A stretch of DNA of 17,834 bases from Desulfurococcales archaeon. Lineage in GTDB: Archaea > Thermoproteota > Thermoprotei_A > Sulfolobales > NBVN01. The notes beneath the pieces are model-generated. The model worked only from the letters and a program-made list of their open reading frames with translations, ran no database searches and was not told the origin of the DNA. The DNA is taken from contig JAGDWE010000013.1 of NCBI GenBank assembly GCA_023255965.1, positions 1-17,834 of the forward strand, read 5' to 3'. The first letter of the stretch is position 1. Every line of letters starts with the position of its first letter. Positions 7,015-14,927 of this stretch are shown in pieces. The translations under genes and the position numbers were made by a program.

Positions 7015-7428
7015 ATAGGTGGCTGGGAGATCTACGAATTCGATCCATTAGCTAGGAAATTAAGAACATTCATTAACATTGCGTCAGCGGCCTTCCTCAT
7101 AGTGGGCATTTCAATGCTATCTATAGCTACTGTCGTGGTTGTGACAACTTCAGTATTGAATTTAAGTGATATAATAATTAATGAGTTCTCGGACTTACCT
7201 AGGGTTATATATCTAATGTTTTCGGGTATAGTGTCTCTCTATGGATATATAGAATTAGGTGATGTATTGAATAATATAGAGAATGGTAAGTTCGAAGGAA
7301 TTAAGGAATCACTACTTATTTGGGGATTTCTAGGTCTGGTATTCGGTTTAGTAATCCCTGGGATGATACTACTGATAACTTTATTTAGATACTACACCAC
7401 ATTTATAAAGGTAATCACGTCAATGTAA
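7015..7428 (+). CDS. small membrane protein with unclear start
   Basis: The first ATG in this frame is at 7102 and a GTG lies at 7090, but the frame stays open back to the TAA at 6961-6963. From about 7021 it reads like real protein: a polar stretch WEIYEFDPLARKLRTF, then a hydrophobic helix that the ATG at 7102 would cut in half. The likely protein has about 138 residues and three or four hydrophobic segments; the last two flank GFLGLVFGLVIPGM. The plus-strand TATA box predicts initiation near 7015, where the in-frame codon is ATA. Alternatives are a one-base error that joins the GTG at 7019 to this frame, or a genuinely short protein from 7090 or 7102. The family is not recognised. It starts a cluster of three membrane or exported proteins. 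Confidence 0.55.
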   Translation: MGGWEIYEFDPLARKLRTFINIASAAFLIVGISMLSIATVVVVTTSVLNLSDIIINEFSDLPRVIYLMFSGIVSLYGYIELGDVLNNIENGKFEGIKESLLIWGFLGLVFGLVIPGMILLITLFRYYTTFIKVITSM

Positions 7429-7442
7429 TCTTAGGTGTTTAG

Positions 7443-8174
7443 ATGTCACACATGTATAGCTCGAAGCTCATGATATTTAACATGCTTTACGGTCAGGCAG
7501 TAATATTGCTGTTATCCACAGTCAACACATACTACCCTCAGTACCTCACATATACCTTCATAGTATTCATAATAGCGATGATCATAACAATGATATACAC
7601 TATGAGGACCTCATTCAAGCACATAATGGGTGGGGACGCTAAAGAGGTTAGGAGTGGTAGGAAATTAGTTGAGGTTAAGGCTGACGAAGTCATGAACATA
7701 GCTAAGTATGACTCTAAGTTAAATGAGGAGTTGAGGCCTATGATGAAGACTAGCTTATTAAGCCTGGTAAATATGGTTATAATGATAGCATGGTACTACA
7801 TATACTTTAACACGGTAATACATTACTTCGAGGAAGGCGACCTAACATATAAATTCATAGGTTTCTTAATAGGTTATGAAGTACCATTCGTAGGGCTTAC
7901 ATTAATTAACCTCATTACTAGGAGATCCCAGAAAGTCATGATCCAAGTGATTAATAACTATGCAGTATATGATAAGGGCATAGTAGGATCTGGAGTGGTG
8001 GTTAAGTTCCCATTAAGTAAGGAGTACTCAGTAAGTGTTGATCCGGTGAGGAAGTTCGTAGAGATATCTAGGAGGGATAAAAACATAACAATAAGATATA
8101 GGTTCTATAGTAAAAATGTAGATAGAATAGCTGATATAGTAAGTAGGTTCGGCAAGGTAAGAGAGGGTACTTAA
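7443..8174 (+). CDS. membrane protein, DUF2208-like
   Basis: A 243-residue protein with four hydrophobic segments, at about 10-30, 36-53, 104-123 and 138-160. A charged cytoplasmic-looking loop (54-100) separates the pairs, and a C-terminal soluble tail of about 80 residues is rich in beta-type sequence. The size and layout resemble the archaeal DUF2208 membrane proteins; this is from memory of the family and only moderately sure. The ATG at 7443 has a Shine-Dalgarno-like AGGTG (7434-7438) a few bases upstream. It follows the previous gene by 14 bases and ends one base before the next start, so the three genes look co-transcribed. No function is known. Confidence 0.75.
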   Translation: MSHMYSSKLMIFNMLYGQAVILLLSTVNTYYPQYLTYTFIVFIIAMIITMIYTMRTSFKHIMGGDAKEVRSGRKLVEVKADEVMNIAKYDSKLNEELRPMMKTSLLSLVNMVIMIAWYYIYFNTVIHYFEEGDLTYKFIGFLIGYEVPFVGLTLINLITRRSQKVMIQVINNYAVYDKGIVGSGVVVKFPLSKEYSVSVDPVRKFVEISRRDKNITIRYRFYSKNVDRIADIVSRFGKVREGT

Positions 8175-8175
8175 T

Positions 8176-9504
8176 TTGGATTTTAGAAATATTTTAGTGC
8201 CATCATTATTAATCGCTTTAATGGTAGTTAATTCGGTAAATGCTGAAGCGAATTACGTCCTCGAATTAAACCAAGGAATTAATAATGTGTTTAAGTCCAT
8301 CGAATATAATGATTTAATAATAATTAACGTTGATGGGAAGGCATTTATAGTTAACCTAACCAGTTATGAAGTATATGAGTTGGTAGCTAACGCCATTATC
8401 GATCATCTGACGTCAAGTGGTTCCTCGCTTATAGGTATTGGTAGATTGAACGAATCGCCTACCATCCTAGATGTATATGATTTAAGTAGCGTACTAGCTG
8501 TTAAGTTAGGAGTGAATAGCACGCTTTATGACGTCGTTAAACTTAATGACTATCTACTTGCTGTTGGATATGTTGTATTAGATAACGTCTATAGACTAGT
8601 TGTTCATAACTTAAGTAGATCAAACCCTTACTCATACGTAGCTGATTGTCGTACCTCATGCTATGGTAGGAAGTTAATAGTTAGTTCATCAAATACATTG
8701 ATAACCGGCTCGGCCTACCTGAAGTCAGGTATATATGGCTGGAATTACGATGTATTCGTTGGTAGATTAGAGGATGCATTCGTAGATGGCATATACATAG
8801 AACTTGATGGGAACAACTTTGTGGTTAATGCATTTATGTTCGGTGATTTACTATATGTGGTTATAAACTCTGACCCCTCGGGCGTGTACCTTGCTGCGAT
8901 AAGCTTACCTAATTTAAGGATAGATGCTTATAGGATTTCGTTAGGGACGACCTCAGTAAGATGCCTTTCAGCTTTGAGCCGTGGTGATGAAGTCATCATG
9001 TTAATTGAGGACTTAGTTACTGGAGGCAGATATTTGACCGTGTTAAATGTAAGTACGCTTAGTGTAAATGCTTATGACGTCGGTAATGCTTCATCTGTGA
9101 CGGTATTTAAGGAAAGCGTATTAACATTTAACATATTGAATGAGTTAAAGGGCGTTTTAATTATTAATGACGTAGGTAATTTGAGGAAAGCACTTAACGA
9201 GGTTAAGGTATCATTAAACGCCATTAAAGTTAAGTCCTCCGAGATTAGGTTTAATTTAGTTAAGCAACCTTTAACATACGATGTTAACGAGCATCATTTA
9301 GGCATGAAGTACGTAGGTAGATTGCTAAATGCTTCAACGCAGATAAGCACCTCATCAGGTAATGTAAGTTATAGTAAGCCACTATATGAGCTCAGGAGTA
9401 GGGCTATGGGTAGAAATGAGTACATCTTAGTTATTGGGCTAGCATTCATAATCACCTCAATAACGCTTAAATACTTAATTAATCTGAAGGGTTACCGGAG
9501 TTAG
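8176..9504 (+). CDS. exported protein with C-terminal membrane anchor
   Basis: A 442-residue protein starting with TTG at 8176, one base after the previous stop, with GAGAGGG upstream as a ribosome binding site. Residues 1-24 form a signal peptide, with a likely cleavage after VNA before EANYV. The body is made of repeated short hydrophobic strands alternating with turns, suggestive of a beta-propeller or beta-sandwich, but no named domain is recognised. Several N-glycosylation sequons (NLT, NST, NLS, NVS, NAS) support an external location. A single hydrophobic helix near the C-terminus (about 416-435), followed by a short basic tail, should anchor it in the membrane. Two cysteines close together (DCRTSC) could form a disulfide. 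The function is unknown. Confidence 0.75.
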   Translation: MDFRNILVPSLLIALMVVNSVNAEANYVLELNQGINNVFKSIEYNDLIIINVDGKAFIVNLTSYEVYELVANAIIDHLTSSGSSLIGIGRLNESPTILDVYDLSSVLAVKLGVNSTLYDVVKLNDYLLAVGYVVLDNVYRLVVHNLSRSNPYSYVADCRTSCYGRKLIVSSSNTLITGSAYLKSGIYGWNYDVFVGRLEDAFVDGIYIELDGNNFVVNAFMFGDLLYVVINSDPSGVYLAAISLPNLRIDAYRISLGTTSVRCLSALSRGDEVIMLIEDLVTGGRYLTVLNVSTLSVNAYDVGNASSVTVFKESVLTFNILNELKGVLIINDVGNLRKALNEVKVSLNAIKVKSSEIRFNLVKQPLTYDVNEHHLGMKYVGRLLNASTQISTSSGNVSYSKPLYELRSRAMGRNEYILVIGLAFIITSITLKYLINLKGYRS

Positions 9505-9506
9505 TA

Positions 9507-10184
9507 ATGGACATAATTAAGAAGGCTATCAATAACTTCAAGAGCGGTAGGCCGGTGCTAATATATGATTCAGACGTACGTGAGGGTGAGGTCGATATGG
9601 TCTTCTACCCCTCCTTCATAACTTACAAGGAGGTCTATAGTTTAAGGACGTTGGCCGGAGGATTAATATGCTTCGTCATGTCTAAGGACATAGCTAACCC
9701 CTTAGGTCTTAAATTTGTGGATGAACTGCTGAGTAATACGGAGTTCAAGGAGCTAAGTAATAAGAGGTTAGGGTATGGTGATAAGCCGGCATTTAGTCTG
9801 TGGGTCAATTACCTGGGAGTTAAAACAGGCATATCTGATGTAGATAGGGCATTAACCATTAGGAAGCTATACGAGGTCTCAGAACGCATAGCTTCAGGTG
9901 ATGTGGTGGGAGGTAGGAAGTACTTCTATGAGAACTTCATGAGCCCCGGTCACGTTCCAATACTAATTAGCAGGGGTTTGGAGGTAAGGAGGGGCCATAC
10001 AGAGTTAAGTGAATTACTTGCTAGGATGGCTGGCTTAATACCTACGGCAGTGATAGCCGAGGTATTAGATGAAGGTTATTCGATGCCGCTAAGTAAGGCG
10101 AGGGAACTTGCTGCTAAGCTAAATACCGTTTTAATTAGCGGTGATGAATTGCTGAGTGCCTTTAGATTCAGTTCCACTCTTTAA
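9507..10184 (+). CDS. ribB: 3,4-dihydroxy-2-butanone 4-phosphate synthase
   Basis: Converts ribulose 5-phosphate to 3,4-dihydroxy-2-butanone 4-phosphate plus formate, supplying the four-carbon unit of riboflavin. The signature DSDVREGEVD (21-30) holds the acidic residues and arginine of the active site. TGISDVDRALTI (107-118), PGHV (147-150, with His149), RRGHTE (161-166) and the later Glu185 are also in place. At 225 residues it is a stand-alone synthase without a RibA-like GTP cyclohydrolase half. It starts 2 bases after the previous stop, so it is probably read from the same message as the membrane cluster; no other rib gene is present. Its last 54 bases overlap the 3' end of the convergent mscS gene. 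Confidence 0.93.
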   Translation: MDIIKKAINNFKSGRPVLIYDSDVREGEVDMVFYPSFITYKEVYSLRTLAGGLICFVMSKDIANPLGLKFVDELLSNTEFKELSNKRLGYGDKPAFSLWVNYLGVKTGISDVDRALTIRKLYEVSERIASGDVVGGRKYFYENFMSPGHVPILISRGLEVRRGHTELSELLARMAGLIPTAVIAEVLDEGYSMPLSKARELAAKLNTVLISGDELLSAFRFSSTL

Positions 10185-10973
10185 CCACACCACTCTCTGC
10201 GGGAATGGTATCTCAATACCCCCAGCCTCAAGAGCTTCCTTAATCTCCCTTATAATTTCCTTCCTAATGGTCCAGAACTCACTATTAGGTACCCATAGTA
10301 ACACCTTAATAATTACTGCACTATCACCTAAGGAATCAACCATTAACGTCGGAGGGGGCTCGGCTAGGACTAATTCCTTCTCACTAAGTAATGATGTAAT
10401 GATGTTTAATGCCTTGCTGATGCTGGAGCTGTAGGATATGCCTATAGTTAGGTCAATCCTCCTAGCCACGGACTTAGAATAGTTATATATCTTAGATCCC
10501 ATAACACTGTCATTAGGGATTGTAAGTATCTCACCACTCCATAACCTTATCTGAGTTGACATCAGCCCCACAGATTCAATTACCCCCCAATCATCACCTA
10601 TCCTAATCGCATCACCTACCCTAGCCCTACCTTCAAGAATTAAGGAGATCCCAGCAAATAGTTGGCTTAGGGTCTGCTGAGCAGCTAGACCTATGACTAT
10701 TCCAGTGAATCCAGCCGCTATAAGTAAGCCGCTCAACTCTACGCCAAGTACCGATAGCGCTGCTAGGAAGCCTGAGAATGCTATGATGTACTTAGCCGTC
10801 CTAGCTAGGTTATATATTAATTCAGGAGATGCCTTTAACTTAGCCCTCCTAATATAGTTGCTCACCAACACGCCGATGTAGTATAATACAATGAATATTG
10901 TGATAGCTATTAAAATCTTAATGAAGAGATCCATGCTCAGTGGTATGTAATCAATTATTGAGTCAAACGCCAT
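10131..10973 (-). CDS. mscS: MscS-type small-conductance mechanosensitive channel
   Basis: A 280-residue channel protein. It has an N-terminal helix (about 15-37), a second hydrophobic segment (about 67-85) and the pore-lining glycine/alanine helix AAGFTGIVIGLAAQQTL (about 91-107). Next comes the conserved beta domain (RVGDAIRIGDDWGVIESVGLMST, then IPNDSVMGSKIYNYS) and an alpha/beta C-terminal domain. Such channels open under membrane tension and let solutes out after osmotic downshock. The ATG overlaps the 3' end of the DUF432 gene by 11 bases, so the two are probably made from one message. The stop lies inside ribB on the other strand. Confidence 0.92.
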   Translation of the reverse strand: MAFDSIIDYIPLSMDLFIKILIAITIFIVLYYIGVLVSNYIRRAKLKASPELIYNLARTAKYIIAFSGFLAALSVLGVELSGLLIAAGFTGIVIGLAAQQTLSQLFAGISLILEGRARVGDAIRIGDDWGVIESVGLMSTQIRLWSGEILTIPNDSVMGSKIYNYSKSVARRIDLTIGISYSSSISKALNIITSLLSEKELVLAEPPPTLMVDSLGDSAVIIKVLLWVPNSEFWTIRKEIIREIKEALEAGGIEIPFPQRVVWLKSGTESKGTQQFITAN

Positions 10974-11649
10974 ACTTCATCACGTATGCGGATTCGATCC
11001 CCTTAAATAAGTATTTCAAATTCTCCACGTGCTTAGATGGAATTAGCTTAGTAGTTACTTCCGCATGAAGCGAGTCAGCTAGCCTTACGTAAATAGTATT
11101 GAATATTAAGTCGTTAGATGCTGTTAGATATATTTGAAGTCCATTTAATGGCGCAACAACCTTACCTACAGTTCCTACGTCGCTGGATTGATTATTAATC
11201 ACCAACTTAGTTATGCCTAATAAGTTATCGGGCACCGAATTAATTAAACCACCATCCACGTAACGACATAGATGACCTAAGTCGGGTGGACCATATAATG
11301 CGTATTTAACCTTAACCGTCGGAACTGTATGTATTAGGTAATTATTTACATAAACGCCTATATCGACAGGGAGCTTGAAATAAATCTCAACCGACTCCTT
11401 AGGAAGCACAGTTACTGGCTCATTTAATTTAATGAATAAATAATCGACTTTAAGTAAATTACCTGAGGGAGGAATAGGCCTAAGGCTAATAGATGAATTC
11501 CTGCTTACGCCTACTGTCTTAGGTGGTATTTGGAGGTCACCATTAAATACGATTCTAATCATACTATCATTGATCCTGCTAAACACTAATCTACCTTTAG
11601 GGAGCGAGATAACCTCCTCTACATCGACAGTGAAGTCCATGTAAATCAT
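10963..11649 (-). CDS. DUF432 protein, partner of MscS
   Basis: An archaeal protein of the DUF432 family, recognised by the central pattern of prolines and hydrophobics (LRPIPPSGNLL, then YLFIKLNEPVTVLPKESVEIYFKLPVDIGVYV) and its beta-rich composition. As I recall, DUF432 genes often sit beside mscS, as here, which suggests a role in channel regulation or osmotic response; no activity is proved. The preferred start is the ATG at 11649 (or 11640), giving about 228 residues, the usual family length. The frame is open to an ATG at 11763, and a minus-strand TATA-like TTTAATTA centred near 11792 is about 29 bases from it. A longer protein of 266 residues is therefore possible, though the extra N-terminus does not look family-like. 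Confidence 0.75.
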   Translation of the reverse strand: MIYMDFTVDVEEVISLPKGRLVFSRINDSMIRIVFNGDLQIPPKTVGVSRNSSISLRPIPPSGNLLKVDYLFIKLNEPVTVLPKESVEIYFKLPVDIGVYVNNYLIHTVPTVKVKYALYGPPDLGHLCRYVDGGLINSVPDNLLGITKLVINNQSSDVGTVGKVVAPLNGLQIYLTASNDLIFNTIYVRLADSLHAEVTTKLIPSKHVENLKYLFKGIESAYVMKYGV

Positions 11650-11788
11650 TCCTAGGACGTCCTTAAGTAATATGTAGCATTCCCCTAAATAAGTTATTAA
11701 ACTTACAAGTTGTAAGACCCACATGCCGTGGGACTTAATTATTATAACATTAACTGACCACATGAGCTATGGCGTCTTACTTTGTCTT

Positions 11789-11808
11789 TAATTAAATCCA
11801 TATTTAAT
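11789..11808. promoter_or_regulatory. divergent TATA boxes for DUF432/mscS and the por operon
   Basis: Plus-strand CATATTTAA, centred near 11804, is about 23 bases from the ATG at 11827. Minus-strand TTTAATTA, centred near 11792, is about 29 bases from the ATG at 11763. A further plus-strand candidate, TTTAAATA (11845-11852), lies inside the gamma-subunit frame and would fit a later start. Confidence 0.4.
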
Positions 11809-11826
11809 TGATTAAACAATTTAAGG

Positions 11827-12444
11827 ATGGTTATTCATTTTAACTTTAAATACCTACTAATTAATCGGTGGTCGTTATCGATTGAGATTAGGTGGCATGG
11901 TAGGGGTGGGCAGGGAGTTTGGACAGTTAGCAACCTTTTAGCTGAGGCAGTTATTAAGGAGGGAAAGTACGCCCAATCGTTTCCCACCTTCGGCCCTGAG
12001 AGGATGGGCGCGCCTATAGCTGCCTTCACCAGGCTTGCTGACGAGCCCATAGACATCCACTCAGAGGTGTACGAACCCGACGCTGTTGTAGTTCTAGATG
12101 ATTCTCTAGTTGGTTCTGAGGACTTTACATACGGTCTAAAGGATGGCGGGATACTTCTACTAAATACAGGCACGCATACAGGCGCTAGGGGTGTATCCAA
12201 GCTTACTAACTACGACTTAAGCAGATATAAAGTATACGGGGTGCCGGCAACTGAGATATCCATTAAATTCCTGCGTAGAGCTATAACTAATACAGCGATG
12301 TTAGGTGCCCTAATTAGGGTACTGCCTGTAGTTAGGTTAGATACCGTTATCGACGTCATTAGGGAGAGGTTTAAGGGACCTCTAGCTGAGGCTAACGTAA
12401 ACGTCGTTAGAACGGCCTTCGAAGGTGTTGAGTATGTCGCTTAA
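11827..12444 (+). CDS. porG: pyruvate-type ferredoxin oxidoreductase, gamma subunit
   Basis: The gamma domain of the 2-oxoacid:ferredoxin oxidoreductase, needed for CoA use and assembly. The family opening IEIRWHGRGGQGV is at residues 19-31. The PTFGPERMGAP segment and the VVLDDSLV strand follow as expected. The only ATG is at 11827, giving an 18-residue extension that homologues usually lack. The natural-looking start would be at ATT 11881, which has GGTGGT (11867-11872) at ribosome-binding distance, or at GTG 11868 after a one-base change. The ATG has a TATA box 23 bases upstream and is kept. The 3' end overlaps the delta gene by 11 bases. Confidence 0.9.
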   Translation: MVIHFNFKYLLINRWSLSIEIRWHGRGGQGVWTVSNLLAEAVIKEGKYAQSFPTFGPERMGAPIAAFTRLADEPIDIHSEVYEPDAVVVLDDSLVGSEDFTYGLKDGGILLLNTGTHTGARGVSKLTNYDLSRYKVYGVPATEISIKFLRRAITNTAMLGALIRVLPVVRLDTVIDVIRERFKGPLAEANVNVVRTAFEGVEYVA

Positions 12445-12703
12445 GTTCCATGAATTGCCTGAGGTACCTACCACAATTAAGCTATCCACTGAGGTTAAGA
12501 CGGGTTCGTGGAGGACTTTTAAGCCAGTAATAGATCAAGGTAAGTGCGTTAAGTGCCTGATATGCTGGATCTACTGCCCTGAGGGATGTATAGTATGGGA
12601 TGGTAGTAAGGTATTGGTAAACTATGATTACTGTAAGGGGTGCGGCATATGCGCGCATGAGTGTCCAGTTAAGGCGGTGACGATGGTTACTGAGGGGGGT
12701 TAA
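12434..12703 (+). CDS. porD: pyruvate-type ferredoxin oxidoreductase, delta (ferredoxin) subunit
   Basis: An 89-residue ferredoxin-like subunit with two 4Fe-4S clusters that carries electrons from the thiamine site to external ferredoxin. The cysteines are 38, 41, 44 and 48 in the first motif and 67, 70, 73 and 77 in the second, with CP turns after each set; Cys52 is an extra. The ATG at 12434 is chosen because GGTG (12424-12427) lies six bases before it; a GTG at 12425 and a TTG at 12428 are also in frame. It overlaps the end of the gamma gene by 11 bases and is followed after one base by the alpha gene. Confidence 0.92.
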   Translation: MSLKFHELPEVPTTIKLSTEVKTGSWRTFKPVIDQGKCVKCLICWIYCPEGCIVWDGSKVLVNYDYCKGCGICAHECPVKAVTMVTEGG

Positions 12704-12704
12704 T

Positions 12705-13928
12705 ATGGCGTCTTACTTGACTAGGGCTCTAAATGGTGATGAGGCTGTAGCATTTGCTGTTAAGCAATGTAATGTTGACGTCGTTTCAGCGTATCCTATA
12801 ACGCCTCAGACTATAATCGTCGAGAGGATCTCTGAGTACGTAGCTAATGGTGAGGTACATACTGAGTACGTAAATGTGGAGTCCGAGCACTCAGCGTTGA
12901 GCGTTTGTATAGGTGCTTCGGCTGCCGGGGCAAGGGTGTTCACGGCTACATCATCTCAAGGACTTGCGTTAATGTGGGAGCTATTGTATATAGCCTCGGG
13001 CCTTAGATTACCTATAGTTATGGCGGTAGTTAATAGGGCTCTATCAGCACCTATAAACATACACTGCGATCACGGGGACTCGATTGGTGCTAGGGATGCT
13101 GGATGGATTCAGTTCTACGTTGAGAATCCTCAGGAAGCATATGACACAATCATACAAGCGTTTAAGATAGCTGAAGACCATAGCGTATTACTGCCAGTTA
13201 TGGTGAACTTAGATGGGTTCTTCGTAAGCCATACGTTAGAACCAGTTAAGGTCCTACCTGATGAAGTAGTAAGTAATTACGTAGGGTTTAGGAGTAATGT
13301 TAAGGTTTACGTACCGTACCTAGGTAAGGAGGTTCATGCGGTACTAGACGGCATCACCCCTATATCGCTTGGGATTATAGCGCTCTCAGACTACTACTAT
13401 GAGTTTAAGATGAAGGTGATCAAGGCTATGGAAAGCGCTAAGGAGGTTATTAAGAAGGTTAATGATGAGTTTAAGGAATTAAGTGGTAGGAGCTACGGCG
13501 ATGGACTGATAACGCAATATGGCGTTGAGGATGCCGATGTAGTATTAGTTGCTATGGGGTCAGCTGCAGGAACTATAAGATATGTTGCTAGGGAACTAAG
13601 GAGGAAAGGCCTTAAGGTAGGAGCACTTAAATTAAGGTGCTTTAGGCCGTTCCCAACGGACGAATTGATTAAGACATTAAGGGGGGTTAAGGCTGTAGGG
13701 ATAATGGATAGGGCTCTAACGTCCGGTGGTTATGGAGGACCGCTGTTCATGGAATTTAGAAGCCTATTCTACGATCTAGACGAGGGGCCGGAAATGATTA
13801 ATTATATCTACGGCATAGGCGGTAGGGATCTAAGGCCGTCGGACGTCGTTAACATCTATCATGAGCTACTCGATGTTGCTAAGGGACGTGAGGTAAGTAA
13901 AGTTAAGTATATTGGGGTGAGGATGTGA
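12705..13928 (+). CDS. porA: pyruvate-type ferredoxin oxidoreductase, alpha subunit
   Basis: The alpha subunit (407 residues), carrying the pyrimidine-side thiamine domain and the substrate pocket. The signature YPITPQT is at 30-36. VESEHSA at 58-64 holds the glutamate that usually activates thiamine diphosphate, followed by GARVFTATSSQGL (75-87) and VNLDGFFVSHT (167-177), which is typical of the pyruvate and 2-oxoisovalerate members. The C-terminal half contains the transketolase-like domain (VVLVAMGSAAGTIRYV). The four-subunit layout and order gamma-delta-alpha-beta suit pyruvate:ferredoxin oxidoreductase; 2-oxoisovalerate as substrate cannot be excluded from sequence. GGGGG just before the ATG serves as the ribosome binding site. 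Confidence 0.92.
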   Translation: MASYLTRALNGDEAVAFAVKQCNVDVVSAYPITPQTIIVERISEYVANGEVHTEYVNVESEHSALSVCIGASAAGARVFTATSSQGLALMWELLYIASGLRLPIVMAVVNRALSAPINIHCDHGDSIGARDAGWIQFYVENPQEAYDTIIQAFKIAEDHSVLLPVMVNLDGFFVSHTLEPVKVLPDEVVSNYVGFRSNVKVYVPYLGKEVHAVLDGITPISLGIIALSDYYYEFKMKVIKAMESAKEVIKKVNDEFKELSGRSYGDGLITQYGVEDADVVLVAMGSAAGTIRYVARELRRKGLKVGALKLRCFRPFPTDELIKTLRGVKAVGIMDRALTSGGYGGPLFMEFRSLFYDLDEGPEMINYIYGIGGRDLRPSDVVNIYHELLDVAKGREVSKVKYIGVRM

Positions 13929-14881
13929 GCACAATTAATCTAAGGGAGTTAGCAAGGAAGGGACCCAAGCTACTGCCGGGGCATAGGCATTGTAGCGGGT
14001 GCGGGGTTCCCGTGGCAGTGAAGTTGGTTCTAGCAGCTATAGATGAGCCTGTGGTTGTTGTCACTGCTACGGGATGCCTCCAAGTAGCTACGACCATATT
14101 CCCGTACACGTCATGGCATGTTCCTTGGATCCATAACGCATTCGAGAACGCATCGGCTACTGCGGCAGGTATTGAGGCTGCCTTTAAGGCGCTTAAGAAG
14201 AGGGGCGCATTAGGTGGCGGAAAGATCCATGTAGTCGTATTTGGAGGCGATGGAGGCACCTACGATATAGGTTTCCAGTCATTAAGTGGTGCGATAGAGA
14301 GGGGCCATGACTTCCTATACATACTATATGATAATGAAGCCTACATGAACACAGGAATACAGAGAAGCGGTGGCACTCCATTTGGTGCCTGGACAACTAC
14401 GTCGCCTGTAGGTAAATTGATTCCCGGCAAACCGCAGCATAAGAAGCCTATAGCAGATATAATCGTAGCACATAGGGCTCCATACGTAGCCACTGCAACT
14501 CCAGCGCATTGGGCCGATTTAATTATGAAGGTTAAGAAGGCATTAAGTATCGAAGGACCTAAATTCATCCACGTATTGACGCCTTGTCCTAGAGGTTGGA
14601 GGTACGATTCGAGTCTCTCCATGGAGGTATGTAGGCTAGCTGTAGATACATGTTACTTCCCTCTATGGGAGCATGAAAAAGGTATATGGAGATTAACTGA
14701 TAGAAGCCTAGCAATATTTAAGGATCCTAAGCTCAAAAAGCCTGTAAGGGAATTCCTAAGGGTTCAAGAAAGGTTTAGGCATCTATTAATGCCCGGGAAT
14801 GAGGGGCTGATCAAGGAATTCCAGGATTATGTAGATAGCGTGTGGAGCGAGCTAGTTAAGAGGGTTCAGGCTAGTAACTGA
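13925..14881 (+). CDS. porB: pyruvate-type ferredoxin oxidoreductase, beta subunit
   Basis: The thiamine-diphosphate-binding subunit (318 residues). The thiamine/Mg motif runs from GDGGTYDIG (108-116) to DNEAYMNTG (136-144). Four cysteines sit as in the family (Cys23 and Cys26 in CSGCG, Cys51 in TGC, Cys221 in TPCPRGW) and would bind a 4Fe-4S cluster. With alpha it decarboxylates the 2-oxoacid and forms acyl-CoA while reducing ferredoxin. The GTG start overlaps the alpha stop in ATGTGA, with GGGGTGAGG just upstream as a strong ribosome binding site. The stop is followed at once by the operon's terminator hairpins. Confidence 0.93.
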   Translation: MSTINLRELARKGPKLLPGHRHCSGCGVPVAVKLVLAAIDEPVVVVTATGCLQVATTIFPYTSWHVPWIHNAFENASATAAGIEAAFKALKKRGALGGGKIHVVVFGGDGGTYDIGFQSLSGAIERGHDFLYILYDNEAYMNTGIQRSGGTPFGAWTTTSPVGKLIPGKPQHKKPIADIIVAHRAPYVATATPAHWADLIMKVKKALSIEGPKFIHVLTPCPRGWRYDSSLSMEVCRLAVDTCYFPLWEHEKGIWRLTDRSLAIFKDPKLKKPVREFLRVQERFRHLLMPGNEGLIKEFQDYVDSVWSELVKRVQASN

Positions 14882-14882
14882 T

Positions 14883-14927
14883 CCCCCTGTCCCTAAGGGG
14901 GCCCTCGCCCTTTAGGGCGGTTTTTTT
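14883..14927 (+). terminator. terminator of the por operon
   Basis: Two stem-loops in series start one base after the porB stop. The first is CCCCC/GGGGG (14883-14887 with 14897-14901). The second is CGCCC-TTTA-GGGCG (14906-14919), followed by seven T residues (14921-14927). This is the intrinsic-terminator form, although archaea rely mainly on the T-run. Confidence 0.65.

Noticed and set aside
10140..10154. GTGATGA followed by CTGA at the end of ribB, like C and D boxes
   Set aside because: Only four bases separate the boxes and no terminal stem or further boxes are seen, so a guide RNA cannot form.
13903..14622. Several minus-strand frames opposite porB
   Set aside because: porB has intact thiamine and cysteine motifs across this whole stretch; the opposite frames are codon-bias shadows.
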